NCBI GenBank assembly: GCA_020432045.1 | Contig: JAGQHB010000009.1 | Span: 1-42,853, forward strand | Length of the DNA stretch: 42,853 nucleotides | Direction of reading: 5' to 3' | Source of the DNA: Dehalococcoidia bacterium | GTDB lineage: Bacteria; Chloroflexota; Dehalococcoidia; Tepidiformales; Tepidiformaceae | In this document: piece by piece, positions 23,379 to 30,998 of the stretch | How positions within the stretch are numbered: the first letter of the stretch is position 1 | Layout: each line of letters starts with the position of its first letter | Notes under the pieces: model-generated | Databases searched by the model: none | The model's input: the letters and a program-made list of their open reading frames with translations, nothing else | What the model was told of the DNA's origin: nothing | Position numbers and translations under genes: made by a program

Positions 23379-23404
23379 CCCTCTCCCCCTGCCGGGGGCG
23401 AGGG
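23379..23404. repeat. REP-like hairpin 2
   Basis: Inverted repeat CCCTCTCCCCC/GGGGGCGAGGG with loop TGCC and a single mismatch. It is preceded by CCCTCACC, as in common intergenic palindromes. It follows hairpin 1 by 57 bases. Confidence 0.55.
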
Positions 23405-23434
23405 TTCCGCGTGGTGTGTGTTGCCCGGGCTCGG

Positions 23435-23473
23435 TTCAGAGGCCCGCGGCCAGGGGCGGCCGCGACTACGGGG
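23435..23473 (+). repeat. 39-base dispersed repeat, copy 2
   Basis: Matches 8187-8225 with one A/G difference in 39. Here it ends 4 bases before the stop codon of the LLM gene at 23478. Read on the minus strand it contains GCGGCC-GCCCCT-GGCCGC, a 6-bp stem, so it can fold at the 3' end of the transcript. Confidence 0.8.
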
Positions 23474-23477
23474 GACC

Positions 23478-24626
23478 CTATAACGCGGCAGCCGCGCTCC
23501 GCAGTGGCGCCGGGTTCAGCTTCTTCAGCTCCGGCAGCACTTCCTTCGCGAACAGCTCCATGCTCTTCTGTGCCAGGTCCAGCGGCATGCCGCCGTAGCG
23601 GAATACGAACGTCAACTCCGATGTCCCGAACGCCTCCGCCAGCTGCTTCGACCGTTCGATGATCATCTCCGGCGTCCCCCATGGGTGACCGCCCGTGAAC
23701 CCGCGTGCGAAGATGCCGGGGTCCTGCCGCATCGCCGCCGACCTCTGACCGTAGCCTTCGTAGCCCTTCAGCTTAGATAGATGGTCGCCTAGCAGTTCGT
23801 AGTGCCGGAGCGCCGTGTCCGCGTAGCAGGCCATGTACTTCTCAGCTGGCCCGCGAGCCTCGTCGACTGTCGGTGCGCAGTACGTCCAGAGGGCGAGACG
23901 CGTGTCGACCGGCCCAAACCCCGCCTGTTCTCGCAGCTCGGTATAGCGGCGGATGCCCGCCAGCGATGTCTCCAGGTCCGTGTTCGGGATCACCATCGGC
24001 TTCACGCCGGCGTTGGCGATGACCTCCATCGTCTCCGGTGAACCCGCGGCGCAGTAGAGATTGTCGCTCAGGTCGTAGGCAGGCTGGGGGCGAAGGCGAA
24101 GGTCCTGGATGTTATAGAACTGGCCGTCAAAGCTCTTGATCTGGCCGTCGCGCAACAGATCGCGGAGGACCTGGATATTCTCGTCGAAACGGCCACGCGC
24201 CTCGTTCTGGTCCACGTTCAGGCCCGCGAATTCGCGACGCCCAAGGCCCCGGCCCACGCCCAACACCACGCGGCGTCCGCCGAGCAGCGCGTCCAGCATC
24301 ACCACGTCTTCGGCGACCCGCACCGGGTTGTGCCACGGGAGGACGACCACCATTGTCCCGAGGTCCACCTTCTTCGTAACTCCGGCGATGTAGGTGAGCA
24401 GCTGTAGCGGGTTGGTCACCATCGTGTACGGCGTGAAGTGGTGCTCGATCGTCCAGACCGTGTCGAAGCCGAGCGAGTCGGCCTGCACGGCAAGGCTCAC
24501 ATCTTCAAGAAAGATCTGGCGGTCGGATGTCGCCGGGCGGTCCGGCACCTGTTCGCCGCGCTCTTCCGCCTCATAGCGGTCCCAATCCTCGGCGTTCTGG
24601 CAAAAGATCGTCATCCCAACGCGCAT
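23478..24626 (-). CDS. LLM-class flavin-dependent oxidoreductase
   Basis: 382 residues. Luciferase-like monooxygenase/F420-dependent oxidoreductase (TIM-barrel) family, which use FMN or F420. The N-terminus R-V-G-M-T-I-F-C, L-G-F-D-T-V-W-T-I-E-H-H-F (about residues 52-64), and L-L-G-G-R-R-V-V-L-G-V-G-R-G are hallmarks. The ATG at 24626 has GGGAGG about 7 bases upstream. A hairpin CGGCCC/GGGCCG lies between a possible TAGTAT -10 (24671-24676) and the ribosome binding site. Substrate and cofactor cannot be told apart from sequence. Confidence 0.88.
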   Translation of the reverse strand: MRVGMTIFCQNAEDWDRYEAEERGEQVPDRPATSDRQIFLEDVSLAVQADSLGFDTVWTIEHHFTPYTMVTNPLQLLTYIAGVTKKVDLGTMVVVLPWHNPVRVAEDVVMLDALLGGRRVVLGVGRGLGRREFAGLNVDQNEARGRFDENIQVLRDLLRDGQIKSFDGQFYNIQDLRLRPQPAYDLSDNLYCAAGSPETMEVIANAGVKPMVIPNTDLETSLAGIRRYTELREQAGFGPVDTRLALWTYCAPTVDEARGPAEKYMACYADTALRHYELLGDHLSKLKGYEGYGQRSAAMRQDPGIFARGFTGGHPWGTPEMIIERSKQLAEAFGTSELTFVFRYGGMPLDLAQKSMELFAKEVLPELKKLNPAPLRSAAAAL

Positions 24627-24814
24627 CGCGGGCCTCCCGGTCCGGCCCTTTGGGCCGAAAATATGGCGGGATACTAGCACGCGCAGGGAGCGGGTTGCGG
24701 GACGTGGCCCACCCGCTCCGTCGTACGGAGCTGCACCATGTCGCCGGGCTCCAGTCCGGTCGAAGAAGAAGGCGAACCCTCGCCGTCCAAACAGCGGTTA
24801 GGGAGGTTGTAAGC

Positions 24815-25126
24815 ATGTTGCGAACTGGACTGTGGTTGCTCCTCGTCTTTCTCGCCGGCCTCGCCGTGCCAGTAGTCTGTTGGGCAAGAATCGGCAACGT
24901 GCCACTCAACTGGACGCTGACCGCAGCGAGTGTGCTCGCGACGCTGGGCATGGTCACCTTCGTCCTGGCGGCCTCGCCGGATACGTCCGTGGGTGTTTCG
25001 GTGACCATCGCGTCAATCTCCAGCTGCTTCGTAGCACTCTCGCTGACCGTCGTCGGAAAGAGCTTTCAGAACGCCCGACGCCTGGCAGATGATGCCCAAG
25101 ATCGCCGAGCCAAGAGCGGGTGGTAA
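24815..25126 (+). CDS. Small membrane protein
   Basis: 103 residues with a likely three membrane helices (about 5-24, 32-52 and 58-78) and a basic, polar C-terminus. I do not recognise a family. GGGAGG lies 8 bases before the ATG. It is followed 6 bases later by another small membrane-type gene, then a third, all on the plus strand. They could form an operon of unknown function. Confidence 0.62.
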   Translation: MLRTGLWLLLVFLAGLAVPVVCWARIGNVPLNWTLTAASVLATLGMVTFVLAASPDTSVGVSVTIASISSCFVALSLTVVGKSFQNARRLADDAQDRRAKSGW

Positions 25127-25132
25127 TCCATC

Positions 25133-25387
25133 GTGGCTCCAGAGTACGCGGGCGTCGCAGCGATCCTCCTTCCGTCAGGGCTGGCTCAGCTCCTGTTTCA
25201 CCGGCGATTCCTTGAGGTCGTGCTGAGAAATGGGCGTCGATGGGACGGGTCGGGAGCGGCTTCGCATGCGTTCGGGGAAAGCAATTGGCGCCCGGTGCCG
25301 AGAACTCTGTCGATGGTCGTTAGGGCGCTTGGAGCCGCCGAAATCGCGGTTGGACTTTGGATGTCGGCCCTCGCAGCGGGACGATGA
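25133..25387 (+). CDS. Small hypothetical membrane-associated protein
   Basis: 84 residues beginning with GTG 6 bases after the previous stop. It has a hydrophobic segment near the start (A-G-V-A-A-I-L-L-P-S-G-L-A) and another near the end (A-L-G-A-A-E-I-A-V-G-L-W-M-S-A-L). No strong ribosome binding site is seen; coupling to the gene upstream is likely. Unknown family. Confidence 0.5.
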   Translation: MAPEYAGVAAILLPSGLAQLLFHRRFLEVVLRNGRRWDGSGAASHAFGESNWRPVPRTLSMVVRALGAAEIAVGLWMSALAAGR

Positions 25388-25465
25388 GGAGTACCTTTTG
25401 TATGTACGCGTGCCGCCCGGCTCCAACCCGAACGGTCACCGTCGACAGGTAGCCAGGAGCAATTC

Positions 25466-25654
25466 GTGAAGCTGACCGTCCTCCTGCTGTCGGGAGCGGG
25501 TGTGATCGCGACCGCCGTTTCCAACCTCGCGGACGGGACGGTGGTTCCCGGCGCGTTCACTACCGTGCTGACTGGCGTGCTTTCCGCCGCGTTCGCATTC
25601 AGCGTGATCCTTGCTGTCCGTAGGGCGCGCCGTCGAAACCATCCCGGCCGCTAG
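25466..25654 (+). CDS. Small membrane protein, two helices
   Basis: 62 residues beginning with GTG, preceded by AGGAG at a spacing of 6. Two hydrophobic segments (about 3-20 and 28-49) are joined by a short polar loop, and the C-terminus is strongly basic (R-R-A-R-R-R). Unknown family; third in the row of small membrane genes. The start is not ATG, which makes it easy to miss. Confidence 0.55.
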   Translation: MKLTVLLLSGAGVIATAVSNLADGTVVPGAFTTVLTGVLSAAFAFSVILAVRRARRRNHPGR

Positions 25655-25707
25655 CCTCGGTACCTCTCTTCAGTGGCCGAACGCGCCTCTCGCGCGCCCC
25701 ATACGCT

Positions 25708-26286
25708 TCACTCGCCGATGGGTGCAAACTCCATGAGCGACATCGCGCCGTCGCACGGCCCAAGCGTGACCTTCGCGGGCAGGCTGACGACGATGCCCTG
25801 CCCGAAATCGACCACGATCGTGAGGTCGTCGACGGCCCACGTACGGCACGGTCCCGTCGCTCCATCCTTCCACGACCAGACCAGCCAGAGGCGGGCCGAC
25901 CCGTTCGGGGGCTCTGCGAGATCGACCCAGCGATCGCTGCCTGGCTGGAGGACCGCCGAATCCAGCACCACTTGCGCGCGAGCTGGCCCCGCGACAACCA
26001 TCCCGTCGCCGTCGCGGAGCGTGACGTTTCGCGGCACAGGGAGCGTGCAGGGCTCGGTACCCGCCTGTCCGAACCAGAGCACCAGCGACATCATCGCGGT
26101 CGAGCCGACGGGCGCGTCGCTGACGCCGGAGACCGCGCCGGGAGCGCACGTCGCCACCTCCGGCGCGCTGCCGCTAGCGGATGGTCGCTGCGTTGCGGGG
26201 GTCGGGGTCGCTGCGTTCGAGGAACCACCGGAGCAGCCAGCGAACAGGACAACCGCCAACACGATGGCCGCGTACATCAACCTCAT
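25708..26286 (-). CDS. Lipoprotein, DUF4232-like
   Basis: 192 residues with a signal peptide and lipobox F-A-G-C (Cys18), then a Ser/Thr/Ala linker. The rest has a beta-sandwich look with two Cys (T-C-A-P-G and E-P-C-T-L-P) and L-R-D-G-D-G near the middle, similar to DUF4232-type lipoproteins. AAGGG lies shortly before the ATG. It should be exposed outside the membrane. No enzyme motif. Confidence 0.62.
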   Translation of the reverse strand: MRLMYAAIVLAVVLFAGCSGGSSNAATPTPATQRPSASGSAPEVATCAPGAVSGVSDAPVGSTAMMSLVLWFGQAGTEPCTLPVPRNVTLRDGDGMVVAGPARAQVVLDSAVLQPGSDRWVDLAEPPNGSARLWLVWSWKDGATGPCRTWAVDDLTIVVDFGQGIVVSLPAKVTLGPCDGAMSLMEFAPIGE

Positions 26287-26387
26287 TGCCCTTGGAGTGT
26301 GGGGCGTGGCGCAGGACGCTGTCCACGCGAGCCGGGCTGCTTTAGCGGCCCGCCACGGTTCAGGCTTTCCGCGCCAACGTTCGACAA

Positions 26388-28772
26388 TTGCAGGCCACGC
26401 CAGCATCATCCTTTAAGGCAGCCGACCGTACAGCGCCCGAGATCGCCCGGCCGCCGTCCAGCTCCCACCGAGGTGCAGTGGCGCAGACTCTTTCCCCCCC
26501 GGATTCCCATATAACCACGGAACCCGGCGCCGGCAGGACGCCCGGACACGCCCGCATACCCTATCTCCCCGCTATCGATGGCCTGCGCGCTGTCGCCGTG
26601 GTGGCGGTGCTCTGCTACCACGCGGGAGCGGCGTGGCTCCCCGGCGGGTTCCTCGGCGTCGACGTCTTCTTCGTGATCAGCGGGTACCTCATTACGTCCT
26701 TGCTGGCCGGCGAGTGGCGTTCCAATGGCCGGATAAGCCTTGGACGGTTCTGGCAGCGGCGGGCACGGCGGCTCCTGCCCGAGCTGTTCGTCCTGGTCGC
26801 CGCCGCCCTCCTCTGGACCGCGATCTTTCATGCAGACGAGCTTGCACGCCTGCGCGAGGACGCGCTGGCGGCCGCCGCCTACGTGATGAACTGGCGGCTC
26901 GTCTTCAGCCACCAGTCGTATTTCGACTCTTTTGGGAGGCCGTCCGTCCTCCGTCACCTGTGGTCGCTGGCCGTTGAGGAGCAGTTCTACCTTGCCTGGC
27001 CGCTGGTCGCCGCGCTGACGCTGTATCTGACTCGCCGCCGCGGGGCGTTGCTCGGGATCGCGCTCGCGGGCACGGCAGGCTCGGCGGTCTTGATGGCCGT
27101 CCTCTACGCCCACAACGGCAACGACCTTTCGCGGCTGTACTACGGCACGGATACGCGCGCTTCAGCCGTGCTCCTCGGGTCCGCCCTGGCGCTGTGCTGG
27201 TCGCCCTGGCAGCGGCCATCCGATGGATCGAATCGGCGCATGCGTATTGGCGCAGATGGACTGGCACTTGTTGCACTCGCAGGGCTGGTGGCCTGCTTTG
27301 CGACGCTCGGTGACGCCAGCGCGACGCTCTATCGCGGGGGATTCCTCGGCGTCGCCGCGATCACGGCCCTGCTGCTTGGCGCGGCGGTCCACCCGGCGGC
27401 GATTGGTACAAGGCGCGTCCTCGGTAATCGCGTCATGCGCTTTCTCGGCGAGCGATCCTATGGGATCTATCTCTGGCACTGGCCGCTGTTTGCCTTCACA
27501 CGGCCCGGCGACGATGTCCCGATCGACGGCATCGTCCTTGCGGCAGTGCGCTTCGCCGCAACGCTGGCACTCGCCGACCTGTCGTACCGGTTCGTGTACG
27601 GCCCGGTTCGCTCTGGAGCGTTCGGGCGCGCGTTCCGGACGTTGCGCGCACCTACCAACCGGCGGGAATGGTCGCTCCGCCCGATTGCGGCCCTGCTCGG
27701 TGTCATGCTGGCGGGCAGCGGCGTTTTCATCATGGGAGCCAGCTCCTCGTCAGCATCGACTTCGGAACGCCTCACTTCATTCACCGGCATTGTCACGGCG
27801 CAGCCGGCGAGCCCAACACCAACGCTGACCTCCGCCGCCGCAACGCGCTCGTCCCAAGCGACGGCCACGATGACGCCCGGGACCACCACCACGGTGACCG
27901 GAACGCCGGATGCAGAAACTCCTGCTGCAGCGGCGACGCCAACCCCGGCGCCGCGGCCAATCGCGCCACTTCCATCGCTGCCACCCGCCTACATCGCCGC
28001 AGACGTCCTCGCGATCGGCGACTCCGTGATGCTGGGTGCGGCCCAGGCCCTCGGGATCGCAGGGACAGTGCAGGTAGATGCGGCAGTGGGGCGCCAGGCA
28101 TCGTCAGTCCCCGCGCTCATCGACGCATACCGGGCAGCGGGGCCGCTGCCGCCCGTGCTCGTCATCGACATCGGCTCGAACGGGACGTTCACGCGCTCGC
28201 AGTTCGACCAGATCGTGGCAGCGGCCGCCGGAGTCACGCAGATCGTCTTCGTGAATGTGAACGTGAATCGCTCCTGGGAGAGCGGCAACAACGCGATGCT
28301 CGCGGCTGCCACCGGAGCATATCCAAATACAACGCTCGTGGACTGGAAGACGGCGAGCGACGGCCACGATGAGCTGTTCGTGGCCGATGGCATCCATCTG
28401 ACGGCTGAAGGCGCGGACCTCTACGCGCGGCTGATCGCGGCGGCGATCCGGCCGCTTCCGCCTCCACCCACACCAACACCAACGTTGACGCCGACGTTAA
28501 CGCCCACGCCCATTCCGACACCGACTCCAATGCCGAGCCCAGATCCAGGCGGGAGCCCATCACCGGCGGTTGTCGGCACACCCGGCCCGAGCCCGTCCAC
28601 AACGCCTACTGGCACTCCGGGCGGGAGCCCGAGTCCGGCCGCCAGCCCATCGACGGCCACGGCGTCGTCCACCGGGACGGGGCAAGGTGGCAACGCGACA
28701 CCAACTCCGGCGGAGACGCCCACCACGACGGCCGGGAGTCCAACGCCAACGGCGACCACCGGAGGCGGCTGA
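26388..28772 (+). CDS. OatA-like acyltransferase with SGNH domain and long Thr/Pro tail
   Basis: 794 residues (TTG start). An acyltransferase-3 membrane domain (about 57-430, starting Y-L-P-A-I-D-G-L-R-A-V-A-V, with L-W-S-L-A-V-E-E-Q-F-Y) is followed by a linker and an SGNH hydrolase-like domain: G-D-S with S546, D-I-G-S-N-G, and D667-G-I-H670. Such proteins transfer acetyl groups to wall polymers or lipopolysaccharide-type sugars on the outer face of the membrane. After about residue 690 there is a 100-residue Pro/Thr/Ser tail with T-P-T-x repeats. The first 56 residues are not conserved, so the true start could be the GTG at 26478; neither has a good ribosome binding site. Confidence 0.85.
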   Translation: MQATPASSFKAADRTAPEIARPPSSSHRGAVAQTLSPPDSHITTEPGAGRTPGHARIPYLPAIDGLRAVAVVAVLCYHAGAAWLPGGFLGVDVFFVISGYLITSLLAGEWRSNGRISLGRFWQRRARRLLPELFVLVAAALLWTAIFHADELARLREDALAAAAYVMNWRLVFSHQSYFDSFGRPSVLRHLWSLAVEEQFYLAWPLVAALTLYLTRRRGALLGIALAGTAGSAVLMAVLYAHNGNDLSRLYYGTDTRASAVLLGSALALCWSPWQRPSDGSNRRMRIGADGLALVALAGLVACFATLGDASATLYRGGFLGVAAITALLLGAAVHPAAIGTRRVLGNRVMRFLGERSYGIYLWHWPLFAFTRPGDDVPIDGIVLAAVRFAATLALADLSYRFVYGPVRSGAFGRAFRTLRAPTNRREWSLRPIAALLGVMLAGSGVFIMGASSSSASTSERLTSFTGIVTAQPASPTPTLTSAAATRSSQATATMTPGTTTTVTGTPDAETPAAAATPTPAPRPIAPLPSLPPAYIAADVLAIGDSVMLGAAQALGIAGTVQVDAAVGRQASSVPALIDAYRAAGPLPPVLVIDIGSNGTFTRSQFDQIVAAAAGVTQIVFVNVNVNRSWESGNNAMLAAATGAYPNTTLVDWKTASDGHDELFVADGIHLTAEGADLYARLIAAAIRPLPPPPTPTPTLTPTLTPTPIPTPTPMPSPDPGGSPSPAVVGTPGPSPSTTPTGTPGGSPSPAASPSTATASSTGTGQGGNATPTPAETPTTTAGSPTPTATTGGG

Positions 28773-28787
28773 GCCGCGACTCCTTAT

Positions 28788-29585
28788 TCAGTCCAGCGGC
28801 TTCATGAAGGACCAGAGCGTGCCCTCCGCGTCCAGCGCACTGTATTCGCGGTAGCCGTACGGCTGGTCGACAGGTTCGTAGCGGATGGCCGCACCCTGTT
28901 CCTTTGCATGACGGTAGTGGGCATCCACGTCGTCGACCATGATCACCATCATCGCTGTGGCGGCACTGGCGCTTCGCGGCGATGCGAGCCCGAACTCCGG
29001 CGATTCCGGGTGCAGCCAGATGACGCCGTCGCCCGCCTGGATCTCGCCGTGCTGCGCCGTCCCATCTTCGCTACGTGTGACTTCGCCGGGGCCGAGCCCG
29101 AAGACGCGGACCAGGAAGTCGAACTCTTCCTGGATGTCGGCGCAGACCAGCACGGATATCCGCCGTTGCACATTTCCTTCGAGCATTATCATTTCCTCCA
29201 TGATCGTGATCAGGTCGTCGGCGCTGGCCGGTCTGTCCGCGGCGGGCGTGTCCAATAGCTGCATCAATTTGCCGCGGAGGCGTCCCGCGGCATCGATGCG
29301 CCGGTCCAGCTCACGCAGATGTGCGGCCATCGCCGGACGCAGCCCCCACGCCGGGTCGTCCAGCGCCCGCGCGATGTCCGCCAGCGCAACACCGACCCGG
29401 CGCAGAAGACAGATCCGATAGAGCCGCTCCACGTCCTCGCCGGTGTAGAGGCGGTGGCCCACGTCGCTGCGTTCCGAAGGCGGAAGCAGGCCGATCTCCT
29501 CGTAGTAATGGAGCGTGCGCACGGTCAGCCCGGTGGCTTTCGCCAGCTGTCCGACTCGCTTGAGTGGTCTCTTGCCGTTGCCCAT
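28788..29585 (-). CDS. MerR-family regulator fused to a VOC (glyoxalase-like) domain
   Basis: 265 residues. The N-terminal MerR helix-turn-helix (K-R-V-G-Q-L-A-K-A-T-G-L-T-V-R-T-L-H-Y-Y-E-E-I-G-L-L, about 10-34) and coiled-coil helix (to about 120) are followed by a glyoxalase/bleomycin-resistance-like domain (about 140-265) ending G-Y-R-E-Y-S-A-L-D-A-E-G-T-L-W-S-F. MerR proteins twist the promoter on effector binding; here the VOC domain probably is the effector site. A TAGCGT box 6 bases before the ATG fits a leaderless start. The effector is unknown. Confidence 0.88.
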   Translation of the reverse strand: MGNGKRPLKRVGQLAKATGLTVRTLHYYEEIGLLPPSERSDVGHRLYTGEDVERLYRICLLRRVGVALADIARALDDPAWGLRPAMAAHLRELDRRIDAAGRLRGKLMQLLDTPAADRPASADDLITIMEEMIMLEGNVQRRISVLVCADIQEEFDFLVRVFGLGPGEVTRSEDGTAQHGEIQAGDGVIWLHPESPEFGLASPRSASAATAMMVIMVDDVDAHYRHAKEQGAAIRYEPVDQPYGYREYSALDAEGTLWSFMKPLD

Positions 29586-29591
29586 GCCGAT

Positions 29592-29597
29592 ACGCTA
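29592..29597 (-). promoter_or_regulatory. -10 box of the merR-VOC gene
   Basis: TAGCGT on the minus strand, six bases before the ATG at 29585. No Shine-Dalgarno is seen. Confidence 0.45.
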
Positions 29598-29641
29598 CGG
29601 CCTGACGCGGCGTGAGGTGCAAGGGGGATCTTGGGACGGGC

Positions 29642-29941
29642 TCACCTCGCCAGATCATTCGCCGGTCCGCGCCACCCGGCGCCTACACTGCTGAGGAGCG
29701 TCAGGATCCAGGCCGCAGCAGCGGCAAGCGCAACGAGCCCGGCCGAGAGCAACGCACCGCCGCCGTGTGCGCCAGATAGCGATTGCATCGCTCCAAGCCC
29801 GGCGAGCCCGAAGCCCGCAACGCCAAAGCTGCCCACGGCCACGGCGGGGGCGAACGCCGCCGGGAGGATGCGCTGGGACTGGCGGAAGTTGAGCACAACG
29901 CTCGCAACAACCGCATGCGCGCGAAATAGCGGCGGGCGCAA
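29642..29941 (-). CDS. Small membrane protein, start uncertain
   Basis: 99 residues from a TTG. Two or three strongly hydrophobic segments (V-V-A-S-V-V-L, F-A-P-A-V-A-V-G-S-F-G-V-A-G-F-G, L-L-S-A-G-L-V-A-L-A-A-A-A-A-W-I-L-T-L-L) indicate a membrane protein with two or three helices. An AGGAAA lies 12 bases upstream. No family recognised, and the start could differ. It is divergent from the aldo/keto reductase gene. Confidence 0.45.
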   Translation of the reverse strand: MRPPLFRAHAVVASVVLNFRQSQRILPAAFAPAVAVGSFGVAGFGLAGLGAMQSLSGAHGGGALLSAGLVALAAAAAWILTLLSSVGAGWRGPANDLAR

Positions 29942-30016
29942 TGCCCAATCGTTTCCTGGGCCCGCAGGGCCGGGATACGGGCGAATGCCAGGCAACCCAC
30001 GCCCGGCCGCTCCCTC

Positions 30017-30022
30017 TATACT
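30017..30022 (+). promoter_or_regulatory. -10 box before the aldo/keto reductase gene
   Basis: TATACT about 33 bases before the GTG start. A GGGAG ribosome binding site lies at 30041-30045, so this transcript has a leader. Confidence 0.45.
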
Positions 30023-30054
30023 TGCGTGCACACCAATCCCGGGAGAAAAGCACA

Positions 30055-30993
30055 GTGGAATATCGCAACCTCGGCCGCTCAGGCCTGCAGGTCTCGGTGG
30101 TCGGCCTCGGCTGCAACAACTTCGGCGGGCGCATGGACCAGGACGCAACGCAGAAGGTGGTCGACCACGCGATTGAACTCGGCATCAACCTGTTCGATAC
30201 CGCGGATGTCTACGGTGGCGCCGGAAAGAGCGAGGAGTTCCTCGGCAAAGCGCTCGGCAGCCGGCGGAACCAGGTCATCGTTGCCACGAAGTTCGGCATG
30301 AAGATGGGCGAAGGCCTCTACAAGTCGGGTGCGTCGCGCCGCTACATCATCGATGAGTGCGAGGCGAGCCTCCGCCGGCTCAACACCGACTACATCGATC
30401 TGTATCAGATCCACGCACCTGACCCGAAGACGCCGATCGACGAGACGCTGCGGGCACTCGATGACCTGGTGAAATCGGGCAAGGTCCGCTACACGGGCCA
30501 TTCGAATTTCAGCGGCTGGCAGTCAGTCGAGGCCCATTACCTGGCGGAGAAGCACAACCTGACGGCATTCATCTCGGCACAGAACGAGTACAGCCTGCTT
30601 TCTCGCGGTATCGAGAGCGAACTGGCGCCCGTCTGCTTGAAATACGGCCTCGGCATGCTCCCGTTCTTCCCCCTGGCCAGTGGGCTTCTGACCGGCAAGT
30701 ACCAGCGGAACGCCCCGGCGCCCGAAGGCACGCGCCTCGGCGGCGCAAGCCCGATGGCTTCGCGCGTGATGACCGACCGCAACTGGGATCTCACCGAGAA
30801 GCTGACGGACTACGCGCAGGGCAAGGGCCACACGATCCTCGAACTGGCCATGAGCTGGCTGGCGTGCAAGCCGTTCGTCGGGAGCGTCATCGCCGGGGCG
30901 ACGAAGACAGAACAGCTCGATGGAAACGTCGCCTCTGCGAACTGGAAGCTGACGGCTGAGGAGATGGCCGAGGTCGACGCCCTCGCGCGGTAG
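30055..30993 (+). CDS. Aldo/keto reductase
   Basis: 312 residues starting with GTG; GGGAG lies 9 bases upstream and the family's Y-R-x-L-G-R-S-G-L-x-V-S begins here. AKRs are NADPH-dependent oxidoreductases with a TIM barrel. The catalytic set is complete: D48, Y53, K79 and H120 (I-H-A-P-D). The nearest type is the YajO/Kv-beta-like group (N-L-F-D-T-A-D-V-Y). Substrate unknown. It ends 5 bases from the convergent kinase gene. Confidence 0.9.
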   Translation: MEYRNLGRSGLQVSVVGLGCNNFGGRMDQDATQKVVDHAIELGINLFDTADVYGGAGKSEEFLGKALGSRRNQVIVATKFGMKMGEGLYKSGASRRYIIDECEASLRRLNTDYIDLYQIHAPDPKTPIDETLRALDDLVKSGKVRYTGHSNFSGWQSVEAHYLAEKHNLTAFISAQNEYSLLSRGIESELAPVCLKYGLGMLPFFPLASGLLTGKYQRNAPAPEGTRLGGASPMASRVMTDRNWDLTEKLTDYAQGKGHTILELAMSWLACKPFVGSVIAGATKTEQLDGNVASANWKLTAEEMAEVDALAR

Positions 30994-30998
30994 CGGGG

